A DNA stretch of 64,000 bases from Echinostoma caproni (Eukaryota > Platyhelminthes > Trematoda > Plagiorchiida > Echinostomatidae): the NCBI GenBank assembly GCA_900618425.1, contig UZAN01039804.1:1-64000 (forward strand), in the 5' to 3' direction. The notes beneath the pieces are model-generated. The model did no database searches. It saw only the letters and a program-made list of their open reading frames with translations, and was not told the origin of the DNA. A program made the translations under genes and the position numbers. Below, piece after piece: positions 1 through 12,300 of this stretch. Each line of letters begins with the position of its first letter. Position 1 is the first letter of the stretch.

Positions 1-837
1 TATCGGCTTGGGTATACCAAAATGCAGTAGAGGGTGCGATACGTCGGGGGGAAGCCTTCTAACTATCTAGTACCCATCTAATACAATTACCGAAAAATTT
101 GCCATACTGCTAATGATCAACACAACCTGTTGGAGGATGTGATATTGAGCAATTTATTAGTCACATGCGCTGCTCTACTTGAGGTGTGTGAATCCAATGC
201 GAACGTAGTACGGTAAACAATATGTTTACTCATCTGGGAGAATTCGATGAACTAAATATATAAATGAATATTAGATTTACTCACGAAATACAGTTTATCT
301 CGTTCAAGTCATCCGTGTTACTTGGATCGCTTGATTTACTTTCTAGGCTACAAAAACATCGAAATTTGTTTTCTCAAGAACGACCCAAAGTAATTGTTAT
401 TCCTTCAGTGCCCATAAACAGTAATTAACCAACGAAATTCAACCAGATTGCGCATATTAGCCATAAAGTGACAGAGAAAGTTGAAAATTATCAAAATTTG
501 ACATTTAATTTATGAATATTGGTTATATAAGAAGTTGGTCAATGCTATTCAATTTTTAATGAATCCGGTACCAGAAACCGAAGCAAATAATTGTTTCTGA
601 TGGAACACTTTGATTATTATAATTTTTTGTTAATCAGAAATAATCTTAATGAAAAGGATGCATGTCCTTGTAAGCACAACATTGAGCCATTCGGGTGATC
701 TGTTCCGAATCAAACATTCATTCAATGCGGGAATTTTTGATCTTTTACACCCAAAATGAGCTCAGATTTCTGTTGAGCCAACGAATAATAAAAGGAATAT
801 TTGCAATCTCATTTGACTGAATAATGAACAGTTTGAG

Positions 838-975
838 CGGCAGTGGCCAAGTAGTTAGGTCACCAACTTGTGATTTGACCGCTCCACCGCCTCCCGTCTT
901 TCCAGGCAGCCTTTGTATGGCCGCGGCCCCCTTCCTGAATGATGACTGTACATTTGTATGTTAAATAAATAAAGA
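838..975 (+). repeat. SINE copy A
   Basis: The segment shares with 49050-49215 the order: a tRNA-like head (ggccaagtagttaggtcacc), a middle ccgcctcccgtctttcc/ggcagcctttg, then ggccgc…ccccttcctga, and a tail with AATAAA. Similarity is visible by eye over about 130 bp with gaps. A polymerase III-transcribed SINE is the simplest reading. Confidence 0.6.
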
Positions 976-1879
976 AGGGAGTACAAAGACATTGTTACAT
1001 TGTTTCCTGTTAGTTCCAGATGGAAGTGAACTCAAGAAAATAAGCTGTTGGAGATGAAGCATTGTCAAGGGCTGTGCACAATAGACTATCGTGTCCCGTC
1101 AAGCTAGGTTACAAATTACGTTCGGTTATGATTAACTAAGACACCACTCAATTATTCCACGTTTACTATCAGATGTGTAGCTATGAAGTAGAGTGTATTG
1201 AACATCCAGGATTCGGAAACATCCTATGATTGAACCAAATCACATGTGATTGGTCGAAACTGATCATTATGAGGTTTACAGGATTACAAGTCTAAAACAT
1301 AAACTCTTGGGCCGTAAGCACTTGCAGCTTGGCAGCAATTTTATACCTGAATTAACCTTCGGTATAATTATACATAATGAAAGCTTCCAAGCTTTTCTAC
1401 CGCATCCTATACTGCACAGTTGATTATAATGTAGGAAACATTATTAGTGCATTCCGTTGTGCTTTTTCCGTTTCATTCTAAGGGAAATCATCTTTAGCCT
1501 GCTCTCTTGGGGAATTCACTCGTGAAGAGCTTGTTTAATGGCTATATGCAAGGGGTTCGTTTTTCAAGGTAGGTTCAAGAAAACCTTCACAAATGAAAGT
1601 GTCCGTGTTTGACATTTTGAGCAAATAACGTGTTTAGTAAGCTAATACAGTATTCATATTGATAGTAATTACTTATGATTTTTCATCTTCTTTATCACAT
1701 GCTGGTTAAAGGCCATACAGACAATGAAGAGTTTCAGATGATCAAATTTTAATTTACAAGATTCACGTTTGTTCCATTGGTTCAAATTTTTAAAACGCGA
1801 TTATCGTTTCGGATTTAATTAGTAGTTGCTTCGTAGTTTTTAAATTCATTGGATAGCCTCAGTAATGAGTATTAATCTG

Positions 1880-1945
1880 TGATTGAGGATCAAAAGCGAG
1901 ACCTCGCAGGTGTACCACCCACTTGAAATGCGGCTGATAGCTGTC
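1880..1945 (-). repeat. tRNA-derived SINE remnant
   Basis: Read on the minus strand it contains caagtgggtggtacacctg and gaggtctcgcttttgatcct, matching the head of the repeats at 32655-32725 and 43240-43312 with a B-box-like end (GGTTCGATCC-type, diverged). Confidence 0.4.
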
Positions 1946-2611
1946 TATAGACAAATCAACCAAATACCCCACTGAATATTCTATGAAGTAGCTCGATGCG
2001 GAATGCACATAACCGAGACATTCTTCATGGAAGCTAGTGTTAGTGGGTTTTATAGTAACTGTTCAAAAATGGTTGACAATGCACCACGTACAGAGGAAGT
2101 GATGGGGTTTGATTGGTAACTTAATGGCTAAATGAGTGGAAGGCTCATTTTCTACCTGTAAGCACGTGGATTTGTTCATTGATATAATTGAGGAATTATC
2201 AGCACTGTAAAAATTTAATACTTCTTTTTCTTTGCCCCCCATGTCCTCAGAAACAAATGCATTTCCCTACTCTTTTTTAAATGCATGAAAGATTTCTCTC
2301 TCAATTTCTCTGTATCTCGGTTCTAATAAGACGTCAACCTTATTTAAAACAATCACCTGATACTGATTTGATTTTATGAACTTTTCTGCTCAGACCGAGT
2401 GGGCTACTACATTACAGTAAGATTTGATCCATTTCTTAGTGATAATATTTTACGTCAAACGGTCTAGACGCTTGGACACCAAATACTTTCGTTTGAAGCA
2501 ATCTTGGGAGTTCGAGTGATACAATACTGAATTTCCGAGTTCAAGCCGTCCTCAACTCAGGGATATATGCATACTTAATATTCCTGCCAATGATGTAAAA
2601 CTCGTGTACGG

Positions 2612-2690
2612 GTTATTATTGTTATTATTATTATTGTTATTGCTGTAATGATTGTAGTAATAGTAGTAGTAGTAGTAGTAGTAATAGTAG
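2612..2690 (+). repeat. TTA/GTA trinucleotide microsatellite
   Basis: About 80 bp of interrupted (TTA)n then (GTA)n. It creates meaningless Tyr/Asn-rich open frames on the minus strand. Confidence 0.95.
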
Positions 2691-5600
2691 AAAAATACGC
2701 ACGGAAATAGGAACACGAGCCACGTGATACGAATCACGGAACACGAATCAAGGGTCAGTTATCACGGACTGGATCACGGAAGCACTGGACCGCAATGGCA
2801 CTAGCAAGCAATGTCCCACGTAGCTGAAACGCGAGGAAAAAGTCACAGGAATGGTAGTTCGCTTATTGGAAGAAACTAGGGCGATTAAATACTATGTACA
2901 AAAGAAGATCATTGGTTATCCAGGTTTCCACCAATAGCATTCCAGTATTGCTTGCATCATTCTGCTTCTATCTGGACTGCACTGTCTCGGATTGGCTATG
3001 GTGTGTAGTCAGAAGCAGTGACATGTACGCGCGTCATTAACGTCACCTTTGAAATCTGATTGATCGCAGGTGTCCAAGACCTGTAATGCGCTGCTCCAGG
3101 GTAGGCGTCATCTCGTAGGCCTGGATCACCACAGTTACCGTTGCGGAATACAACAATTTCTAATCCTATTTCCATCAACGCTCGAGTAGATCCTTGTGCG
3201 CGTTCCGAATGTCACTTTGCGTGCTGTCTTTTATTAAGGAAACAGTTTTTATACTAGAAGTGATCAAAACTTGGGTGCTTGTAATATACAAAGATGAAGT
3301 CAGTCGATCATGGTGCTCACAATATTTATTGATCTATCACATACCAGTGACTGTAAACGAGTGACACTGAGGGACATATGCTCCGATGTTTGTAGCTTTA
3401 GAACGCGTGCATATCGTTAGGTGTGGTAAGTAAACGTATGGTCACATTTGTCGGAATGACGCTTGCACACAGAGAGGACACAAGTAGAATGTTCGTTCCA
3501 CTGAAGTGCACACAACCAGTTCTTCATTTGAATTTGGAACGTTTTCGCTAAAGAAAACCAAAGGTAAATGTGTGCTATTTATACTTACTTAAAGGGACAA
3601 ATCTAACGTGATTTATGGTGTGATGTATATTTAGAAGCAACTGGTGATGTGTTTATTTGGGATGAGCAAGTAAAACAAGACAAAGGCCACCAACTTCTGA
3701 AAACAAAGGTTGTCACGGAGCCACATACTGCAAGCGTGTGTGAAAAATATTTCGCACTAGCCTCAAGAAATGCCCTCATAGCGTGCTTCTCCTAAAGTGT
3801 CTACTGAGAATGCCTTCCCATTGCAGGGTTAGTTTCATCAATGTACAAGGTCAAAAATCAACAATATCTCGGAGGGGGGGGGAGAGTGGATGGACTGGTT
3901 GATAAACCACGGACAGCTACGGGAGTTAGAAAACCCTCCTCTTAAAATGGGGAGCACACACTGGCTCCAGGAAATTCTGATCGCGAAGTCCCCGGGATCC
4001 ATCGTACAAAAGAGTCATACTGAAAACCGACGGTGTATGAACCAAGACTAGAGGGCGCACCATCCGATTGATTGTACACTGTCCCTCAGTGGTCTGTGGT
4101 TTTGAAACACCACTCGATATCAGTACGGATCACGCTTTGAATATATTAAGCCTCTTGTTGTAAATTTTACGAGAAAATTGCCAGCTTTGGTTCCTACAAC
4201 CTGGCAGTGTTGCGCCCATGAAAGAATAGCTGATTGGTTACTTTATGATTAAAAGCTGTTATACCATGATTTGTTCGGTACACAATCTGTACTCTGAAAA
4301 GTTTGACGCATTATTTAGTTCGCTCCTTTACATACTAGTCTACCGGATGAGTGAACAACATTATGGAGAAGAGATAGATTATTGTTGAAGGAAACAACAT
4401 TTTAGACGGTGAATGTTTGGAAATGCCGTCTGTCCAATGAAACCATGAAGTATTTCTTACACAAAGCTAAACTAAAGAATGATGACAATTAAAACAGGCC
4501 GCATGTCCGGGGTATTTCAACTTGATTTAAAATATGTGAAAAATCGGTTCCTACATTAGTGATCTGTGTTGCAAAGGGGTAGTTTTCAACAAATCACTTA
4601 AGATCCACACGTTCTTTGTTACTGTGGTCATTTATACGAATAGAACTGTTGGTGGCGTGTCAGCTGAAGACTGTACATCGAAAATTTTTCAGTCCATTTA
4701 CGTCTCCACAGTGGTTCTTAAAACATTTAACAAAGCAAACAAGAGGCATTACTAGTTTATTGTTTTTTCCCACGCCGGCACACCAGTGGAATCAGTTTAA
4801 CCTACAGCAATTGGTTGTCATAAGTTTCGAACCAGAGCCAAATAACTAATGAATAACTAAATAACTATATAGTTCATTAAACCTAATTCTGCACCATAAA
4901 TTTTTATTTTTGGAATACTACCTGTCTCCTACTTTAGAGATCTCGTGCTCTGAAAGGTAGTTCCCGGGAAACGGAAGTGTGTTTGTGTGTTTGTGGAGGA
5001 GGAGAGTAGTTTTAAGTCCCACATGTGTTTTATTACATATCATATTTTGGAAGAACAGACAACGAAAAAGTTATGAGTACCCTTTTCAGGCACAGAACAA
5101 GGGAAAAAGTTTAAAATGGTGCAGCTGGTTAGGTAATCATCAATCAGTTAAATCATAAAAAGCACTAGTAGAATGCAACTTAAAAAATAATTCTAGCAAT
5201 AGAAATAATTTAGCACACATAAGACAGTAAAATAAATGATAACCGGGTTTAAAAGTTGGAACCAAGGACTGGATATATGGAAATTCCTCATCTTCGTGGA
5301 TGATTTCACTAGACAACTACAGCCGATTGTTTAGGGGGACAAATCGAATAGATCGTTGTGATTCAATTGATGGGCATAAGCTCCGGATGTTTAATGATTG
5401 TCAGTGACTTGTTCGCCGGGATAGAACAGTCCAGCATGCCTGCACCGTACAGGTCATCGCGGCAGACACACTGCCTTTGCTGTGTGCCTGGTCTATTCAG
5501 GTGGTTTGCGATGGATTGGACAACTACTCGCAGTCGCTGTTTTGTCGTCTGTTGAGGGAACAAAAACAGAGGAATAAGGGGATGGGTAACATTTAGGGTA

Positions 5601-5892
5601 AATCATTGTCAAAAATCAAAGCAGTCGCTGTGAGAGCGGTTCTAAACCCGATTATACTATGAGAACAACTTATCAGAGACGGATACACTGGCTAGTAGTA
5701 CTGATCACATTATTTATTTAAAAACAGTACTGTTGTGTGAATGAAGGAATTCATACCACTTGTAATGCTCCAAGCAAACAACTGAAAAACGAGGAANTAT
5801 AGGTCGAAAGTCTTTTTCCAGTAGCCAGTCTGATCAACCGCGGTCGAATCGACCCTAACCTTTTCATTTCAGCTAGCTTAACATAACTTACT

Positions 5893-5938
5893 TCATAAGA
5901 TTGACACCATGGTTCCCTAATCGGAAGCGGGATACTGT
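5893..5938 (-). CDS. Candidate small exon, downstream of W19
   Basis: A pyrimidine-rich tract (including ctccccccccgacg) ends in aaaacagttctacag, followed by 46 open nt and the consensus donor GAA|GTAAGTTATG. In one phase it reads IPLPIREPWCQSYE, in another SRFRLGNHGVNLM. The phase-0 frame required for direct joining to W19 has a stop, so at least one more exon would be needed between. The paired splice sites are the only evidence. Confidence 0.3.
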
Positions 5939-8900
5939 AGAACTGTTTTGGCCTCAAAAATGACGTCGGGGGGGGAGTGAATGAAAACAGGGTAGAATGC
6001 GAACGAACGGGATAGTTTTGCTTATCAAAATAAGTTGAATATGTTTTTTGTTCCATTGTCTATGCTGACATCGTGATACAGTTACCCAAGATAATACGTC
6101 TTGGAAGGCTTTCTGGTGTTTTGAAAGCTAATCATTGTGATGGCATATTATAGATTACTCATGAGATCGGGATAAGTTCTGAGTAGATTGAAAATGTCTT
6201 CTGATAGTCGTGGATAAAAGATGAGAATATATTTAAAAAGGAAACCACTCAAATATTACCCGTGTATTAATGAACAATGGAATGGTTCTACTCTTGCCAT
6301 TTGTTTGCGTGATAAATACAACATAGTGATGATGTTTAAGGTTCATTGAAAAATCGAATGAACGAGGGTAGTCGTGTCAAGGTGGTTGATGAGATTGCAG
6401 CTGAGTATGAACTTCCGCATGGAATGTAAATTTCTTTTCACATCATTCTGTTTGTTCAATTAAATGAGGGTAATGTGAAACCGGCATATCTTGTCCTGCT
6501 GAGTCATGCTCATCTTTGACTTGGAGGACTAAAATAAATGGTGAAAGGACTTTGGTTTGCACTTAACTTCAAACATCTTTTTCATTGAGTCGGAGCGATT
6601 AGTTCTTTGCGAATTCTGCCAAATACTTCAAATATTTTCGGAGAAACAGGGAACAGGTGATTATTGTCATCAACATCGATTCACTGCGGAATGTTGAATG
6701 CATCTAAGAGTAACACTGTCATGTTTCCGGTGTGCCGGATATCAATTCTCGCTTCACTGTTGCCTGCGTGATTCTGAGCCGTTCAATTAAATTAATTTAA
6801 ATTACTGCTCTTTGTTTCAACCGTCATGGCAATGTGATTTTGATTGGACTGACCATCTTTCGAACTTCGTATTCACACATAATACTCAGTGCATCCAGTC
6901 AATCTTACACTCCAGTTTCGTTTTTATAAGTGTGCATTTTTAGTGTACATCCATCGTTATATTCGGGTTTTGAACTCCAGACCCATTGCATGGAACGCGT
7001 GTGTTATTACTGAGCCAAACAAAATAATCGATGTTGAGCGGAATCTCCAACTCTTATTTGTTCGGGTTGTCTTCCGTGATAGTCAGTCAGTTCATTTGCG
7101 GCCAAACTGCAGCGAGGGGAGATACTTGACTTTCTCTTAACTCCAGTCAAAAGCCTCCCACCAAAAAGAACGGCATAGGTTGACTTTTTTCACTATCTGG
7201 GACGGGAAGGAAGACGTACAAGACTGATGCACTGACTGCTTAATGCGTGAAGATGAGGTCGGAATTAGTGTCACCTACTATACGACGGTAAATGTGAGGT
7301 GAACGTGATTATTAAAGACCAAAGTTTCAGGTTGTGAGAAAATGGGAGATTGAAAGTGTAGGGTGCTAAAGCAAAAAAACGTTGTAAAAATCGCAAACGA
7401 ACAAAGTGGCCCTTCAGATTAATACAAGCGCCGAGCAGAAGATGAGCATCGATGAACAAGGTACCCAACTATGTACAAAATGGTGTCAGTTTTAAGGAAT
7501 AGGGTTAGAAAGACCGTAACTGTGACATAACAAGGCTTATCAGCGAAATGACATGGAGTTGGTTATGATTTTGATTGGTGTTTCGTGTGTACCAAAGGTT
7601 ACTGGTTCCTGCCCTCGGAGCTCCCTTCTCCTTGTAGAATTGTCGTTTCAATGACGTACAGCTTCTTAGTTAGAATAAAGCAAATCTTTAGGTGGGCTGT
7701 ACTTTTTCAGAAAACATTACTGAATTGGCTTTTGTTATAGACAAACTTTAAATTTATATGCAGCAATTATTTGCCACAAGAGAAGTTCAAACGGTAGTTT
7801 TAATCCTTTGGATAGTACTTGTGAATCAAGCTGGTCCATTTTGAATGCGTGGCCAAGCTGTTAATTATCAGATAGCAAACCCAGCTGGAAGGGCTCTTGT
7901 AGCAGCGTAAAGTTAAAAGCGTTCTCTTTTATTTTATCAATGTAAAACTGACTTCGCCGGGAACGTACGAGGTAAGTGTCAGCACTTGAAATACTCAGTC
8001 TTAAGCAACGAATTAGTGTTCATGACAAACGCGAATGACGACGGAAGAGAAAGGTAACAAAATGAAGTGAGTATTTTTTCAAGAGCTTTTCCATTGGATT
8101 TGTGACAAAACTACGGGCCATTGGAGCTGCCTACAAAGATCTGATTCACATTAAGTCAGGACAAGAGTCTCATAATTCAACATCTTCGAAAATGTAGAAA
8201 ATGAAGCCGGTTCCTTTGGCACCAGCGATAATGCGATGCGTAAAGGAACAGAAATAACTAAACACAACAGACAGGAATGTCTCCCGCTATCTACAGATTT
8301 CAAGGATTTATTTTTCTGTCTATGTGTATGTGTATGTGCAACGCGTGCTTGCGTTTGTACATTTCAGTCCGCTAGTCATATTCCGTCCCCGGAAGATTAG
8401 TGAACTGTTCGGCTTGTACATGATCGGCTAGACTACAAGAGCATTAGCCCACTTAATCATTTTTGTGTGGTAAAACGGTAACTCATTTTTGCTGTTCGAA
8501 TTTGTTCAAATGTTGATCATAGTCATTTGTTTGTTTCACCTCAATGGCCTGTCATTTATGATTGAACAGGGATTGGAATTTCAGAGGTTTAGGACTATTC
8601 ACTGCCCCCCATTGCTTTTAGCTTTGTCTCCTCATTAGAGAAACTGAAAAGAAAAAAACGGAGTTTTATCAAAATTTAAAATGGTATGTTTAAATGAGTC
8701 TATTCGATATTCATTGGCCTCAAACACTGCTATGCCCATTCAAACATATCATTCTAAATTAAAGCATCAATTTGCCGAAAGGATTACTCGGGACTAAAGA
8801 ATTTCACTCCCAACAGGAAGTTTAGTGTTTTGGATTTTAGCAGAGAAACGTACAGCACTGAAGAGTTCCAACAAGATCAAAATCTCTGTTAAGTGACCTT

Positions 8901-9025
8901 TGTCACGCAACAATATACATCATAAATGACAAGTCTATTTGCTGCTAACTGCATCTGAACTCAAATGTTCCATTGCAACAAAAAACAACGCATATATATT
9001 CTAAACGTTTGTGGACGAAACTTAC

Positions 9026-9379
9026 AATCACATTCTGGTAAGCCCATATAAAGCCACCAGAACCTTGGGCAATCAGGGTACAGTGGTCTCGTGGTGCATT
9101 CACTGTTCCACTGTTCACCACACGACGAATGGATCCATCTGATTGTACTTCATCGTAGTGCTCATCACTGGTCAAAAGAAACACATTTCTGTTCAGATCA
9201 CCAACTGTGATGAATGACGACTCCGGTATGTAATGAAAATCGATTCCTTTGCGTTTCATAACACGAATCAGGGTTTTGTATTGGGATCCTTCGGGGGTAC
9301 AACTGAACGAGGAGACAGAGCAGGGGTGAAAGATGGATCCATAAATTGAAGCATTTCTGTCACGGTTGAATGACGTCAA
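9026..9379 (-). CDS. Exon W19: last strands of VWA-like domain
   Basis: The exon is 354 nt, 118 codons, with donor ATT|GTAAGTTTC; the acceptor is aataattttgag (fair), with an alternative 28 bp inside at cgtgacag. Pieces: NRDRNASIYGSIFHPCS with one sequon, KTLIRVMKRKGIDFHYIPES (fits VWA strand 5, consensus L-x-x-hydrophobic-x-x-x-G-hydrophobic), NRNVFLLTSDEHYDEV, and HCTLIAQGSGGFIWAYQNV (fits the VWA end, I-A-x-x-G-G). The good donor means the gene continues to the left of 9026. Confidence 0.8.
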
Positions 9380-12300
9380 CTCAAAATTATTTCTTAATGT
9401 TTGGTCCCTGGTTTTAGTGAACGAAAATGAGAAAATGACCTTCGTGAGCCAGAATCTTATCCATTTTTATTTTTAATAACAAATATTATTCGAACAATAT
9501 ATTCTGATAAAGATACGACTATTCAAACCGTCATCCCAAACGGTTGGAACCTGACCACATTGGGGATCGACGTAGTCCCATCCCTGGGTGAAGTGGTAGA
9601 CACCATAGTTTCCCCTGGCTGTAGAAAGTTCCCTAATCGCATACATTAAAATATATGAGGAATTAAAAGCCACTGTTATGAGATATGGAATTTATTGTTT
9701 TCTAACAAAAAAAATCAGTGCATAATGATAGCTTCATGTTCCTCAATCTATATTTTCTGTTTTTTTTAGTTGGTTTTACAAATTTGGATGCCCACCGTTT
9801 TGAGGATTTTGTAAAGTAATAACCGGGCTCCAATTGCATCAGTGCGTGGCTATGATAAGATGGTTTAACGCTTAAAGATACCAAATTATTTTGTCAACCG
9901 TCTAAACTAGATGGCTAATTTTACAGGTTGCAATCTGCTTAGTTATTGAAGCTCATGGAAACTATTAAGCTATGGTTGAAAACGATTGACAGGTTTGCAT
10001 CAAGGGGACACTTGAAGGTGACAGGTAATGTACCTCATTGTGAGTCATTTTTACAATGGATGCCCGTAAGTTTTATTCAACACTCAAGATGGTTTGATTT
10101 TATTGCAAGCAAACATTTAGTTACAAGTGCATGACCTGTTTTTATTTCTTTTAGTGTAATCTTCAAAGGATGTGACAATGCATTACTGAACAATAATTGT
10201 TTCATCGAATGGTTGTGATGAGTGTTTGAGATTCATTGAGAAGAATACAAGTTCTACAAAATCGAAACATCTTCCAGTGTTTTTGTATTAAAATTTGATA
10301 GCGAAATTCCATTAACATCTAAGGGTATGTAATAATGTTAGTTGAGTTGAAGTTTTGGCAGTCGAAATGCAAACCTAAGGGTGGCTAATTTTTATCAGTA
10401 ATGTTGCCTAACTAGAAATGCTACTCACGAGTAACTAAGAGACTGATATTATTTATTTTGTATAATTTCCCCCTGAAAGGATGAGAGGTAACATCAGCGA
10501 TAAACAGTTAACTTCTCATGGTCGATCAATTAATCAATCAGCGAACAGTTTCAAACGTAATCGCTGTCTACGTTTAGAGCTTAGCATGAGACAAACACTG
10601 CAGTTATCATAATTCAGCTTCAGTTTAATTCGAGGTAAATCGAGGTTGGTGTTCTTTTCTAAGTTTTGATTTCCATTTTCAAGGGTTGACACACAGTAGC
10701 GAAGGAAAACCTGCAGTGAAAGTTATTGGAATAACAGGAGAAAGATTGAAATTGAAAAAAATTTCTTCGCCTTCCACATGGATCACGGGGTAGATCTCCT
10801 AATAGAAGACAACCCAAGGCACATAGCAAATGGAACCGTTCAATTTTGTCTCTCAAGGTTTACCTCAGTACCCCTGGTATATGAACTTGAATAGAAAGGA
10901 GAATAGAGACGGAACTATTTATTTATCCTGAAGCAAAACGAAGATAGACTATCTATAGGTAAGATTTATTGATTTTCCAGTCAGGTTAACTTTTCGTGAC
11001 CGTTGTGCTTGACGGAGAAATCGACTCTGTTTGAACTTTGTTGCTATTATTCTGCAATATACATTTACAGATCAATGAACACTTCTAGAGCAGCAGGGTA
11101 TTAAGTTTATCTGAAAAAAATTTCCATGAATGGGTCCGAAAATTTGGTCCAACATTGAACAGTTGAACAGGAAAGTGTTTACCGTAAACTGATCAAGCAA
11201 AATTGAGACACTCTGAGCAGCCGTTGCCCGCTGTTGAAAAGCAATACCGAATCATATCGAATTTGAATTTAGTGCTAGGGGGAGCAAAGCGGGACGCGTT
11301 TTTCTCAGCAACTTCAGCTTCGAAAACGTTGCACCTTCCCCAGTGGAGTCTATGAGCAGCTTAGGTTCTATCTACGTTCTATTTTCCGTGAAACGAGCAC
11401 AATAGAAGATCATTTTGCGAATTTGTGCCTATTACTGAAACTAACCCGCTACAAAGATACAACAAAATTGTATCATGCGATCCATCGAAGGCAGCTGGCT
11501 GACGAACGGCCTTGCTCAAAGCTTCCGTAGCCCGAGGCCATTCCACAAACTCGTTTGTTTTTAATTCCGATCCCGTTCCTTGTTGCGCAACAAATGCATG
11601 CAACGTCCGAACGAATTGTTCTCCCGAAATCCAAATCTGGCCAGTGTTTGAGGTTAGGCGTGTCGTTTCCGTTGCACCAGACACGGTTGTAAACAGCAGG
11701 GCGGAGTATTGCATTTGCTGATTCTGCTTAGCTAAAATCGAATGAGGTTTAGATAAAAGATCAAGAATAAAGAATAACATTTAGGTAACATTCCGGAAAA
11801 ATTGGTTGTTTAGTCATAACTGTTCGATGTTTATGAGTAAACATAGTTTCAATACATTGAAATTTCTTGGGAAATACGCATATGCTTTAGAACAATTGCA
11901 TGTGATAATTCCATTCAGTTCTTATATTTTACATCAATAGTAATAACGTATTCCGCGCCAATCAAGCGTAGTTCATGTTTTCTCTCTTCTCCGTTCTTCC
12001 CCCACCCCCACTCGACCAGGTCCAACGTTTTAGTTATTGTATCCTCTGTGTACTCTTGTATCCATGACAAAGATGTAACATGTATTTGATCGTACGTATA
12101 ACATTACATGTCTGGAATCCGCTTGCATGACGTAACACCACTTCCAACTATACCTACTATATCATCGGAGAAGAATAGCACCGAAATTTCGAGTGCAACG
12201 TTTGCACATTCATTTTGAAGAAAAGAAGCAATCAAATTGAATTAGATATTGAATTTTATATTTCATGCCATTTCTCAGACACTGTAGTCTGCGTAATGAA

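Larger units (their letters stand above)
1..9025. other. Left flank: 3' part of the gene or its downstream region, mostly unassigned
   Basis: Apart from the candidate exon at 5893-5938 I see no coding sequence that can be joined to the gene. The stretch holds a SINE copy (838-975), a tRNA-like remnant (1880-1945), a trinucleotide microsatellite (2612-2690), a block rich in the word ATCACGGA (about 2710-2775), and one N at 5797. The terminal exon and poly(A) site of the gene should lie here or further left but could not be identified. Confidence 0.5.

Noticed and set aside
2552..2737. Tyr/Asn-rich small protein on the minus strand
   Set aside because: It is the translated (TTA)n/(GTA)n microsatellite.
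11512..11721. Plus-strand 69-codon frame
   Set aside because: Shadow of W17; no supporting motif.
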